A stretch of DNA of 64,000 nucleotides from Tribonema minus (lineage: Eukaryota > Sar > Xanthophyceae > Tribonematales > Tribonemataceae): assembly GCA_017506865.1 (NCBI GenBank), contig JAFCMP010000004.1, positions 434,001 through 498,000 of the forward strand, given 5' to 3'. Numbering within the stretch: the stretch's first letter is position 1; every line of letters starts with the position of its first letter. The notes below the pieces were generated by a model. That model was not told the origin of the DNA. It worked only from the letters and a program-made list of their open reading frames with translations, and made no database searches. This document shows positions 30,721-40,750 of the stretch, piece after piece. Position numbers and translations under genes: made by a program.

Positions 30721-31470
30721 TTGGGAACTGCGACGTTAAGCAGCGCCGGGCAGCAGCGCAAGCCAATCGGCTTAATGAGGCTCCGACAGCAAGAAGTACA
30801 GCTGTGCGTGGACTGAAACGGTCTGAAACGGTTGAAGTGGCGCGTCACTGACAAATGATCAATTACATGGTCGCATGCACCTTCATGCTTGTACGCAGTG
30901 TACCACTAGCGTCTGCAGACCATCTCTGCTCCAGCAGCATCAGCGATCAATGCCTGTACGTCATACCGAAAGTTGTGATGCATGGACACGATGCAGTCCA
31001 CTTGCTGCAATTCCGGTATACATCACAGCATGTGATCCCCTGTCGGCGCAACCAGCCGTCAACACTTTTTCATGTGATGGCGGTGTCCAACTCATTTTAT
31101 TGTCGCGGCCATTCTGTTCACGCGTTGCAGATCGTGTCTGAAACACCATGGGGTTCCTGGCAGACAGTATCGGAGCAGTCGTCTGCGAATTCGTTGGTCA
31201 ACAGGTCATCAGGCGTAAACGGTGGCGGCATCGGCAGCAGCAGCAGCGATGGCTACAGTTGCAGCACCAAACTCGACCCACTTTCAACAGCGCCAACCTC
31301 AGGAACTTTGTAACACTTGACGCTAGCGGACACAGAGGAACAAATGGTGCCGGTGCTGCTCAGCGCAAGCGCTGGGCCTTGGTTCAAGTGCGTCATTGTG
31401 CCAAGCACACGATTGACACAAAATGATGACTTTAAGCCATTGCATCCAGTGTGTGCGTTGTGCGCAACGT

Positions 31471-31554
31471 CGTGTGCATGTGCCAGGTTTGCAAATCGGG
31501 TGGCCTTCGGCCATGTCGCTCCGCGACACTCTGCGATTGATAGGACCGAAGGTC
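31471..31554. repeat. Dispersed repeat with small palindromes, copy 1
   Basis: It starts CGTGTGCATGTGCCAG and includes GGCCTTCGGCC, TCCGCGACACTCTGCGA and GACCGAAGGTC. The second copy is at 35656-35737. Two of its words are GC-rich hairpins of the type seen in algal organelle repeats. Confidence 0.75.
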
Positions 31555-31587
31555 TTGCTTCCACGTATACAGACACACAAGTGATGC

Positions 31588-31647
31588 CATGGCTTCTCGC
31601 GCCTGAGCGACAACAGCCATGGCTTCTCGCGCCTGAGCGACAACAGC
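31588..31647. repeat. 30-bp tandem duplication
   Basis: Two copies of a 30-bp unit beginning CATGGCTTCTCGCGCCTGAG lie end to end, with no difference until the end of the second copy. Confidence 0.9.
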
Positions 31648-32794
31648 GGCTTCATTGCAACTAGTATGCAAATGCCACAGACCGAAGCAAGTGCATCTTA
31701 TGTGTCATTGTGCACAGCGCCGTATGTACATGTGCCAAGCGATCGCTTCTTGCGCATGACAGCACAATTTGATGAATTGCTTTGTTACATCAAGTGCGCA
31801 TCTGACATAGTACGACAAATATGTGCACCTACACTTTTGGCTGCACTTTCAGCAATGTTGCATCTTACATGACGTGACGGCGCTTGTGAAGGCAATGCGT
31901 GGCTGTGTATGCATTGCAAGGCAGATGGCGCACTTATCATCTTGGCATCGGCAAAGCCGCCGCGTTGGACACTTCATCTGCTGCCAGCTCCTGCACACTC
32001 TGGCAGCAGCTCAAATCGCCGGTGGCAGCATGACCTAGCGCATTTGCACCTCGCTGCGTTGCCACCAGTAGCTCCTGCAGCACATGCTGCCATGCTGCCT
32101 CCTATAACATACATATGCTTGGCAGAGGCGTTTGCGTGATCTGTGACAAGTTATGCGATGGTACGCATTGACAAAAACAGGACACAACTCAAGAAAAGGT
32201 CATCATATAAGTCAGCCATTTTTTTTATCAAGTCGAACACAATGCAGGCACGGACGCCATTGGCCTGAGGCTGATGCAACCTAGGCCACTGATCAGAGGT
32301 TGAAAGCTTTGCCCGCAGATCGCTCTCGTGACATAACATTGCGGCGGCAAGTGTTGTCAGTAAAAGGAAGTGCGGCCATAATACGTCTCAAGCAATTGCG
32401 CAACGCAAGGTGCTGCTCGTAGCTTGACGAACGCTCTTGGTGCGGCGCTGCAGGCAGGGACTGCGCTGTGTGATCAGGGCAGCAGCACCATTTCTTACCT
32501 GCGGGAACGCAAATGTTCTTGGCAAGACATGTCACGAGTGGTGCACCAGCAGCATCGCGAGTGACGCTGTAAGCTGACACCCATGCTGCTTTCTTGTGGT
32601 CTGCGGGCAAGCAAATCGTCAATACTCTGCCTGGCGTGAGGCGGGCTTTCTGAGGTTCAGCCGAATTGGCTGAAGGAGGGAGCCGTTACTGATGTCAACA
32701 GACGCACAGGCTCCTGCAACTTAGACGGCCGCCGCTACTTGATAGTTCTGCAGAGCTTCAGCCTCGCTGAACGCACTCAACCACACATCCGTCG

Positions 32795-34400
32795 ATGTCG
32801 TGTTCTCCACCCAGATTCTATGATTTGCAAAGAGAGACTTCTTCTTCACGTCATGAGGCCTTACACCGCCATAGCCTGGGGGCTCGAGGGGAGGCTCTCA
32901 AACTTGTAGCGCTCGTTGCTCTCGTCCATACTCACTCCCGCAGATGTTCCGCTCAAGCTATGCGCTGCGCAAGCAGCAGCGGTTCAGCATCTTGGCCCAG
33001 CCTGTTCTGGAACAAAAGGGAGTAATTGCGCCGCAATTTGCGCGTCCCCCCCCACTCAGTGCCCTCAATCGGGGGGTGCCCCTGCCATGTCACCGACCAT
33101 CAGTAGTTCCACCAAACCCCAGCTACGTAAAAAAAGCCAAGTGAGGATGGCGAATGGCTCACGAGGGCTCTGATCGGCTACTCTTGCCACGATGGCCCCA
33201 CCACCAGCGACGGCAACGCGCATGGCAGCCCATACGCTTTTGCGATGATGAGAGTGAGTGCCCTCAAATTAGTACTTAACGGCAGACTAAGGACAGCAGG
33301 GATGATATCGATGTCTGTAGGATGTTCGAAGGATACTGAAACCGATGAACACGGGTCATAATTCTCATTGTCATTGCTTTTGATCATTACTTGACAGACT
33401 CAAGTACCTGATGGTCCATCCCGGACCTGAAGTCACCAGGTTTGCAGTATACCAGCAGCTGACACCCATTCTACAAGCAAGATGAATTGGTGCTTGCCGA
33501 TAGCAACTGTGGTGGCATTGACGTACTGATTCATAATCATTTGCACTGCCCTTATCTGGTTTGCATCTGCTTCTCAGGAGCTCCCACAGCGAGGTGCAAA
33601 GGTGTGGGCAGCCATGAGTGACGCGCACAAGGCAACCAGGGAGCTTTCTGACAAGAAGCAAACGCCGTGCTTCCAAGTTGTCGATGCAAAGCTTTTTGAT
33701 TTCAGGTTGGCGGAAAGCTCAAGTCCTGAGGCAAGTCAGCCAAATTTGTTCGCATGGTTCAGCCTGCACAGCATCGTAGAAGGGTTTTGAACGCACACCG
33801 ATGAAGCACCTCAATCTCGGTGTAGTTACACTTGTGTATGCTTTAAAAACTACCAACCCACCAAGTATACAGGGGTGTACATGGTAGGGAAAGATTGATT
33901 ATGCTAGTGCAATTGTGCTCATGAGCAAGCCATGCGTTTTGAAGCCTGCACGCTCAATGTTGCCACACAGGTCTCAATGGCTTCATTGTTACTGGAGCGG
34001 GTTTTGCCGCCACTGATGGGAATGGTAGTGTCGAATTGTCTACGGTATTTTCACATTCACCTTGAGCTCCAACAGATGTCATTCAGACAAGTGTCACTGA
34101 GCACCAACGCCGCCACCAAAGACTAGAGACTCATTTGTAGTAACGTCTTTCTGTGTGTGCGATATTGACTTGCAGCTTCAACAGGGTACTGCCAGCACGC
34201 ATCAGCTTCCCACCTCTGGCGGCGGACCTGAGCAAGGTGGCAGACTTTCTATATTCATGCTTGCCGAAGGCGACACAGCTTGTGAGATCTGCAGGCGCCA
34301 CTTTGGGGATGGCAATCTTTGGAAGCATATGTGCACTATACCTGATGGACGTAAGCTCGACAATGATCGTGCTACGCGCCTTCCTATCGGTCAGTAGCTG
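32795..34400 (+). CDS. Possible multi-exon gene of unknown function
   Basis: I do not recognise this. Several stretches look like exons: 32944-33140 (preceded by CCCGCAG; RSSYALRKQQRFSILAQPV), about 33402-33485 (LKYLMVHPGPEVTRFAVYQQ), about 33580-33700 (ELPQRGAKVWAAMSDAHKAT) and about 34155-34397. The last includes CEICRRHFGDGNLWKHMC, a possible zinc knuckle with C-x2-C-x11-H-x2-C spacing. I could not join them into one frame with confidence, so the limits are loose. Decayed transposon coding sequence is an alternative. Confidence 0.25.
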
Positions 34401-34612
34401 GCCATCAACTTGACTCCGGACTACGATCCACTCGATGTTCCAGCATCATTACTCACCCCTGCACCCTAAGCACGGAAAGTATTTCGTGCAGTTTTGTCAT
34501 TTGTGTTATCTGGTAGCATGGCAAGGGACGTAAAAGTGGTAGCTGGAGGTTCGCCAGATTACTGGACACATTTGTAGTTTCGGATGATGGGCAATACTCG
34601 GGCAAGATGATG

Positions 34613-34754
34613 TAGACTCCCTTCAAAGGGTTGTGAGCAGTGTTGAACATGTACAGGTTCTGTTAGGGTATAGCATCCATTGCTAGACTCCCTTCAAAGG
34701 GTTGTGAGCAGTGTTGAACATGTACAGGTTCTGTTAGGATATAGCATCCATTGC
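34613..34754. repeat. 71-bp tandem duplication
   Basis: Two adjacent copies of a 71-bp unit starting TAGACTCCCTTCAAAGGG differ at about one position. It is a recent duplication in otherwise plain sequence. Confidence 0.9.
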
Positions 34755-36047
34755 TACTCAGCAGGTGAAGTTGCAGTTGTGCGTGCGCGTGTCACATGCA
34801 AGTGTAGCAAAGTCAGCTGTTGTTTGCTGCTGATGTCAGCGTGAGCTACTATGCTCAGCTACTGAGCAGGACGAGATCGAGAAAGATAATAATCACTTCC
34901 TTTGCATCCAACGATTGGGTGTGTGTTTTGGTGCTCTGCTGCTGTAATGTCCAGGCTTGGGCTTGCTCTGCTTTTGTACGGTGATTTAGGAGCAGTCGAT
35001 GTTTTGTTTATCCCTTGACAGAAGGGCATTGTCGCGTCCCGTGCAGGTAGCAACGGATATGATACGGCAATTAAGCTCATACACCTGCTTTCAAAGATGT
35101 GCACACGAGCAATACTATTTTGCGCGTCATACGATAGCACATTATCGTTCATTAGGACTGGTCAATGTGCAGCATGCTGAGGTCATCTGCCTGCCTGTAG
35201 ATGAGTGCTAATTATCAGTTCGCATGACCACACCACAGGTGGGTGTCGCAATCAGTGTTGCCTCGCCATTTGTTTGCCTGATGATGTTTTTCTGTACGTG
35301 CATCGCCATATACATGTGCCAAGTCTGTTACCAAGTGTGCACTGTCAATGTGTAGGATGCGATTGCTTCTTGCTTATGACAGCACTGGAAGCCTTGAGTG
35401 CGTTGCTGACAACATGCGTCATTGATGCAGTTGACACGTGTTGAAGCTGTTGCATGCATTGGTGCAGTTTAAGCGTTAGATGCATGTGCCACCATTTAAG
35501 CCGTTGCGAGAGTATGCACAGAATAAACAAAAGATGCCACAGCTTCCGGGCGCCTAAGCGAAGAGACAATTGCTTCATTGCTTCACGTACGCGATTGACA
35601 CAAGTGCCACTAAGTGAAGCAAGTGCATATATGTTTTATTCATGGTACTCATTGCCGTGTGCATGTGCCAGCTTGCAAATCGGGGGCCGAAGGCCACGTT
35701 GCTCCGCGACACTCTGCGAGTTATAGGACCGAAGGTCCTGCAACTGCACACTCAAGTCTACACATTGATGCTATTGCTTCTCAGTGCCTAAGCCCAGTCA
35801 CCATGCTTCAACTGATTGAAGGACACAAGTGACGCAATTGCCGCAATCTGAAGCCAGATCATCTATTGCGCCATTGTGCGCAGCGCAGTATGCGCGTGGT
35901 AAGTTTGCAATACGTGTACCAATTCACTCAATCGTATACATACATGGCACACAATTGTTGCGAAGGCTATTTTTATATGAATCGTCGGATCAGCCCCGAC
36001 AGGCTACTGATAGAAGCCAGGCATAAATGTACGAGGTGCCGCCTCAC
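34755..36047. other. Intergenic, no gene recognised
   Basis: The stretch contains copy 2 of the palindromic repeat (35656-35737) and further degenerate units resembling those at 31-32 kb and 43-46 kb. Nothing coding is supported. Confidence 0.5.
35656..35737. repeat. Dispersed repeat with small palindromes, copy 2
   Basis: Partner of 31471-31554, sharing CGTGTGCATGTGCCAG, the hairpin GGCCGAAGGCC in place of GGCCTTCGGCC, the string TCCGCGACACTCTGCGA, and GACCGAAGGTC. Confidence 0.75.
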
Positions 36048-37329
36048 TCAGGGCGGCGTCGCACACAGAAGCGCCGACACAGGGTTGTCATCCCTCCCTG
36101 CCATCAGTGCACCGCGTACATATGCAAATATACGCTCAGCAAGCTCACGCGCCAGCGATGAACTCAGCTCCACAGTACACCTAATGTAAGATGATGCCGG
36201 CCCTACACTTGATGGCAGCATCTCCGCCCCCCACCACACACAGCTGTGTGCGCCGCCAGCTCACACAGAAACGCGTGTGCCTCGCACCCCAGCCGCCCGA
36301 AGGTCTCCTGTACGAAAGGCACAAACACCCACCGCGACTCGTCGAGCGTGCCGCGGTTATGCCGCGGTTATGCTTGTGCTTGGCCCTCTCCACCTCCGCC
36401 GCCGCGAAGCCATCCTTGGACGCCGAGCTGATCCTAACCGGGCTCACGTAGTGATCCGCAGTGGGCACGCGTACGGAGGTGTCGAGCACTACTATCTTGT
36501 ACCGGTACTGCTTGCTGCGCGCCAACATCATACTACCCGGCTGGACCACCGTGTCCGCGCGGCGATCCGGCACCTTGAACATGGAGGGGTCTTCGTGGTG
36601 ACCCAGGGCACATGGCACTCACGAAATAAACGCTGCAGGCAGCGCTTCTGCGTTTGGTGAGTGGCATGATACCCGCGCAGCGCCTGCGCATGGCATCCAA
36701 CCGCGTGGGCGCAGGTAGGCCCCCTGCATGCGACACTGCCGCACCGACGGTATGGGCAGGTGTCGCCACTCAAGCGCCACGCGTCCACACACACCGCCAG
36801 CAAAACCATTGTCACAGCTGCCCGCGTAGTGATTGAGGACGGTCCTGGTGGCACAGTCAGCCACGAAAGGGCTCCCGTGCCCCGTTGGCTGCGCAGCTGA
36901 GCGAGTATGACTTTACCGGCTACTCCCTCCTGGTACAGATCACTGTGCAGCTGCCGCTCCTGCTGTTGCGCAAGCAGCCGCGTGAGCTCGTGTTTGCACC
37001 TTAACTGGGCGCTTGGCATCCTTTACCCCACTGCTACTGGCGGCGCTAGCTGCTGCCGCTCCCCATACCTCGCCAGCCGTGCTCTCCAGGTCCATGTCGT
37101 CGCTGTCGCCGAGCTGCAGACCGACACTAACAGGATGAGCGGGTGCTAGTGTAACAGCGGTAGCGACAAGGACGCGTAGCGCTTCTGTGGCTGATGTCGA
37201 GTCACCTTTCGCCCAGTCAAGTAGGGCGGGTGGAAGTACGCGCTGCAGCGGCGAAGTGACGGGGGCCAGCGGGTCAGCGATAGGGCTGGCAGCGCCAGCA
37301 GGCTGCTGAGCGCTGGCAGTCGACACCAT
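36048..37329 (-). pseudogene. Decayed non-LTR retroelement tail (restriction-like endonuclease)
   Basis: Three overlapping frames on the minus strand together read like the C-terminal region of retroelements with a restriction-like endonuclease. The order is an SWLTVPPG segment, a Cys/His cluster (CPYRRCGSVACRGPTCAHAVGCH), an R-R-x-D then V-L-D-T-S motif, then FVPFVQETFGRLG (near 36315-36280), and a helical tail (SYIRCTVELSSSLARELAER). The last two are characteristic of the end of this module. Frame shifts and stops show that it is dead and 5'-truncated. Related tails lie at 45070-45537 and 62072-63290. Confidence 0.55.
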
Positions 37330-38410
37330 GCCATGCTGTCCCTATTGATGTGCGGCCAGCTGCTCCTGATCAGAGGCGGCGTCAGGCAGCAAAAGTATTG
37401 AAATATTACTAAAAGAACTAAAAAGGGCGACGAGAGAGGCCAGTTGTTTGTTTGGACAACATGAAGGATCTGCTCCTCAACATGCATGCACCCTCTGCTT
37501 CAATCCCCAGCCTGGTGCTTTGTAGAGTGCTCATGTAAATTAAATGTACAATCTGCGCACATTGAGCCATTGCGACTATTGTCGCAATCGCCGCAACTTG
37601 ATTCGTAAAGAATCCACAGTTTGATTCTACACCTTTGACCACATTATATATTGTGTGCGCCCAGGTGGTCAATGCAACGCATTTCGACCTGTACGACTCG
37701 TACAGGTCGAAATGCGTTGCATTGACTCGTACAGGTCGAAATGCGTTGCATTGACCACCTGGGCGCACAATTGTGCTTGACAATTGCATCAGTTAAAACT
37801 CTAAATAATGCTCTGGCCCACATTCCAGTATTGCAAGCTTGACGCTGCCAATGCGCACAGAACGCAGGCTGAGTGCAGTGACAATCCCTCACCTTGGTCA
37901 GCAGTGACATTTTGCTGTCACCTGAGTCGAAGTCAGTGACCACTTGTTGAGAGTGGCATTACTGAACAGCATGCGAGCGATGCACCAATAGCCAGAGGCA
38001 CGTCGCAATGTGCACCACTCGTGTAGTGCAATAGTGCTTGCAGGCGAGTCATCGCTTGCCTTGTTACCAGTGTTTGTACTTGTATAGTTGTAACCAGTGT
38101 TTGTACCTGTAATATCGAAAGCCATTGAGTATGGACTGCACCCGGCATTTTACAGGGAATCGGTGATCCATGCAGAGACAGAATTCCGCCCACCTTGGGT
38201 GCAGACTGTTTTCCGTCTCTTCCCTTCTCCACATTGTTTCCGCGCTTTAGACGCTATTGTTCTGCTGAGCACACTGTCCAAGCATGCTTTCTGCTACACA
38301 TCGGTGGACCAGCGCCATACCGTGTCGGAAGACATGAATCCTCCATCACGGAGTCGCTGGCCTCACAGAACACAAGTAAGGAGGGCAGCTTACCGTCAAG
38401 TTCTCATTCG
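37330..38410. other. Intergenic with a large hairpin
   Basis: The main feature is the inverted repeat at 37654-37769. An open stretch at 38097-38416 on the plus strand reads protein-like in part (YGLHPAFYRESVIHAETEF), but no flanking exon could be defined. The copia element is inserted just at its end. Confidence 0.4.
37654..37769. repeat. Perfect 43-bp inverted repeat with a duplicated arm
   Basis: The left arm 37654-37696 is the exact reverse complement of 37727-37769. The 30 bases between them are an extra tandem copy of the inner part of the right arm, including the string TCGTACAGGTCGAAATGCG. The transcript or single strand would fold into a very stable hairpin in either of two registers. 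Confidence 0.9.
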
Positions 38411-38415
38411 CGTCT
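38411..38415. repeat. Target site duplication, left copy (CGTCT)
   Basis: CGTCT flanks the copia element here and at 43173-43177. One extra base (38416) lies between this copy and the LTR end. Confidence 0.8.
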
Positions 38416-38416
38416 A

Positions 38417-38683
38417 GTAGAAAGATTGACATCGCGCAAATCACCGTGCAGAGGAATCTGAGCTTGAGCCATGACAGCAACAAGTCACACACACGTGCTT
38501 GTGCGTAGGAAAGGAAGTGATATTACAAAGCACAGCAAGCCTGGACATTCCAGCTCAGGATTGCTGACTCAGCCATGCAAAAGATCTGGAACTAATCTCG
38601 AACAGATGTCGAACAAAACTGGGACGTCAAGTGCACAACTTGAAGTGCAACCTGACTGCTACAAAACAGTGCTCATTTCAACA
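38417..38683 (-). repeat. 3' LTR of the copia element
   Basis: The 267-bp repeat, on the minus strand, starts TGTTGAAATG and ends TTTCTAC. The TGTTG start is typical of copia LTRs. It differs from the 5' copy at one base (the word CTTGAAGT here, CTTCAAGT there, plus strand). Confidence 0.95.
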
Positions 38684-38692
38684 CCCTCCCCC
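38684..38692 (-). promoter_or_regulatory. Polypurine tract of the copia element
   Basis: GGGGGAGGG on the minus strand, directly before the 3' LTR. Confidence 0.85.
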
Positions 38693-38791
38693 AGTCAAGA
38701 CTCCCCCATGAGCTTGACTGTCAAAACTGAAATGACAACCGTGACAGAGCCTGGTGCCTTACTCTGCGCTGCCACTAAACAACAACTGCAA

Positions 38792-40675
38792 TCATGCGCT
38801 GCCCATAAGCGCTGTCGTGTGAAAGTGGTGCTGAACTGCACCTAGCACTTTGGTCAGCACATCTGCATGCTGTTCCTGTGTGCGCACTGCCTCTACTGAT
38901 ACTAGTCTGTTGTGCACTTGCTCGCGAACATAATGGTATTTTACATCAATATGCTTAGTGCGCTGCGAGGCACCTGCGTCCGCAGCTAAATGGATAGCAG
39001 CTGCATTGTCCTCCATAATACGCACCACCCCCTGCTCCGCGCCAAGAAACTCCAGCAGCTGTGCCAACGGCCGCACCTCCTTGCTAGCCTCGCAAAGCGC
39101 CACGTACTCCGCCTCCGTTGAAGAAAGCGTGACGCAAGGCTGCAGCTTTGACCGCCAAACTACCGCCGCTCCGCAGAGCAGAAAGGCATAGCCGGTCTGG
39201 CTGCGCCGCGTTGAGGCGTCGCTGGCGAACGACGCGTCCGCATATCCGACCAGCTGCAGCTGCGCTCCCTCCTGCCGCCTGTAAGTGATACCTATGGGGT
39301 GGCCCATTAGGTAATGCAGCACGCGCTTGGCTGCCTCCATGTGGCACCTCTTGGGCTGCGCCATGTGCCGCTGTAGCTGCGACACCGTAAAGCAGATGTC
39401 CGGCCGCGTGCAAGTGGCTATCCACTGCAGCCCGCCAACCATGCTCTGGTACTCTGCTACCTGAGCTCCCTCCAGCTGCGCTGACTCCTCTGCTGCAATA
39501 GCCGTTGTCGCCGCTGGGGTGTGTGCCGGATGCGCGCCAAGCTGATGGTGACGCTCCAGCAGCGTGTTGATGTAGTCTGGTTGCGAGAGCGTGATGCTGC
39601 CGTCGTCGTGGCGCATGAAATTGATGCCGAGGAACCGTGTGGGAAATCCCAGATCCTTGATGGCGAACTCGCTGGCGATGAGGTCAACGGTCGCCTGCAA
39701 CACGCCGCTGTCCGTGCTGCCTGTTGTGAACACGTCGTCCACGTAGATGACAACGATGACTCCATTGCTGCAGTTGCGCAGCACGCATGCGTCCGCCGGT
39801 GACTGAACGAAGCCGTGCTCCAGTAGGAAGTCGATCAGCTTCCTGTGCCAAAGCGCTGGGCTCTGGTGCAGGCCGTAAAGTCCCTTGTGCAGCTGCATCA
39901 CAAGAGGCTCGCCGTCTGCTCCGCGCTGCACGTAGCCCTCCGGCTGCCGCACATATGTAGGCTTGTCGATGTCGGCTTGGACGAATGCGTTCATGACGTC
40001 GCAGATGTGTAGCTGCCAGCCGTGATGAGCAGCTAACGCCACAACAGACCGTAGTGACTTGATGTCTGCGGTGGGCGCGTAGACGTCGTCGAAGTCAATG
40101 CCGGGTCGCTGCTGATCGCCCCGCACTACTAACCGCGCCTTGTGACGAACAACTTCGCCTTGCTCGCCGAACTTGGTCTTGAAGACCCAAGTGCAGCCAA
40201 GCACTTTGGCGCCCTCCTCGACCTCACTGCGCGGAATGAGGCTCCAAGTGCCCCTGCCCTGCAGCTCCACAATCTCGCGATCGCACGCCGCCCGCCACTT
40301 GCCGCCATCAGTGCCTGAGACAGCCTCCCTGTACGACCTGGGATCTGCTGGCACCTGCTCCGCTGAGGCAGCAAACCTCACGGCAGGGTAAGCCGAGTAA
40401 CCGCGCCCGCTGCGCGTACGCGACGCCTCAGGTGCTAATCGGGCGCCCTCCCCGTGCTCTGCTGCGTCTTCGTCTGCTGCCGCGTCTGGTACATCTGCTG
40501 CCGCGGCTGGTACATCTGCCGCGTCTGGTACATCTGCTGCCGCGTCTGCTGCATCTGCTGCGTGTCCGCCAGTAGATTGAGGCTGCTGCTGTTCTCCCTC
40601 CCCCACTGATGGCGCGTCTCTCGCCGCAGGCGACTCTCCGGGCGTTTCTATGAAGGTGACATTCCTGCTGACCAC
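38792..40675 (-). CDS. Copia RT and RNase H (downstream half of pol)
   Basis: 627 codons from the first Met; the frame is open from the TGA at 40751. An acidic Ala/Asp-rich linker (AADAADAAADVPDAAD) is followed by a copia RT with WSLIPRSEVEEGAKVLGCTWVFK, KARLVVRG, then the catalytic YVDDVF and the KDLGFPTRFLGI motif. RNase H has YADASFASDASTRRS, SSTEAEYVAL, DNAAAI and the RTKHIDVKYH motif. It is in the same frame as the upstream half, so only the TGA separates them. All catalytic positions look intact. Confidence 0.95.
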   Translation of the reverse strand: MVSRNVTFIETPGESPAARDAPSVGEGEQQQPQSTGGHAADAADAAADVPDAADVPAAAADVPDAAADEDAAEHGEGARLAPEASRTRSGRGYSAYPAVRFAASAEQVPADPRSYREAVSGTDGGKWRAACDREIVELQGRGTWSLIPRSEVEEGAKVLGCTWVFKTKFGEQGEVVRHKARLVVRGDQQRPGIDFDDVYAPTADIKSLRSVVALAAHHGWQLHICDVMNAFVQADIDKPTYVRQPEGYVQRGADGEPLVMQLHKGLYGLHQSPALWHRKLIDFLLEHGFVQSPADACVLRNCSNGVIVVIYVDDVFTTGSTDSGVLQATVDLIASEFAIKDLGFPTRFLGINFMRHDDGSITLSQPDYINTLLERHHQLGAHPAHTPAATTAIAAEESAQLEGAQVAEYQSMVGGLQWIATCTRPDICFTVSQLQRHMAQPKRCHMEAAKRVLHYLMGHPIGITYRRQEGAQLQLVGYADASFASDASTRRSQTGYAFLLCGAAVVWRSKLQPCVTLSSTEAEYVALCEASKEVRPLAQLLEFLGAEQGVVRIMEDNAAAIHLAADAGASQRTKHIDVKYHYVREQVHNRLVSVEAVRTQEQHADVLTKVLGAVQHHFHTTALMGSA

Positions 40676-40750
40676 TACTTGCCGGGTGCGCTCGTTGTAG
40701 ATGAGGTAACCGCCACGAACAGACTCTGACCAGCCGACCAGCCGCCCACG

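Larger units (their letters stand above)
30016..32794. other. Repeat-rich intergenic DNA
   Basis: No gene recognised. The stretch contains the AATTGCCAATT-rich repeats at 30100-30720, a 30-bp tandem duplication at 31588 and a palindromic-motif repeat at 31471. Many degenerate units carry words like GTGCGCAGCGC and CATGTGCCA. Confidence 0.5.

Noticed and set aside
32795-33025. A secreted or transporter-like protein at 32.8 kb
   Set aside because: The open frame has no recognisable domain; it was only kept as part of a loose multi-exon candidate.
38097-38416. Host exon interrupted by the copia element
   Set aside because: An open frame ends at the insertion site and another frame is open across the joined target, but frames disagree and no good acceptor or donor is present.
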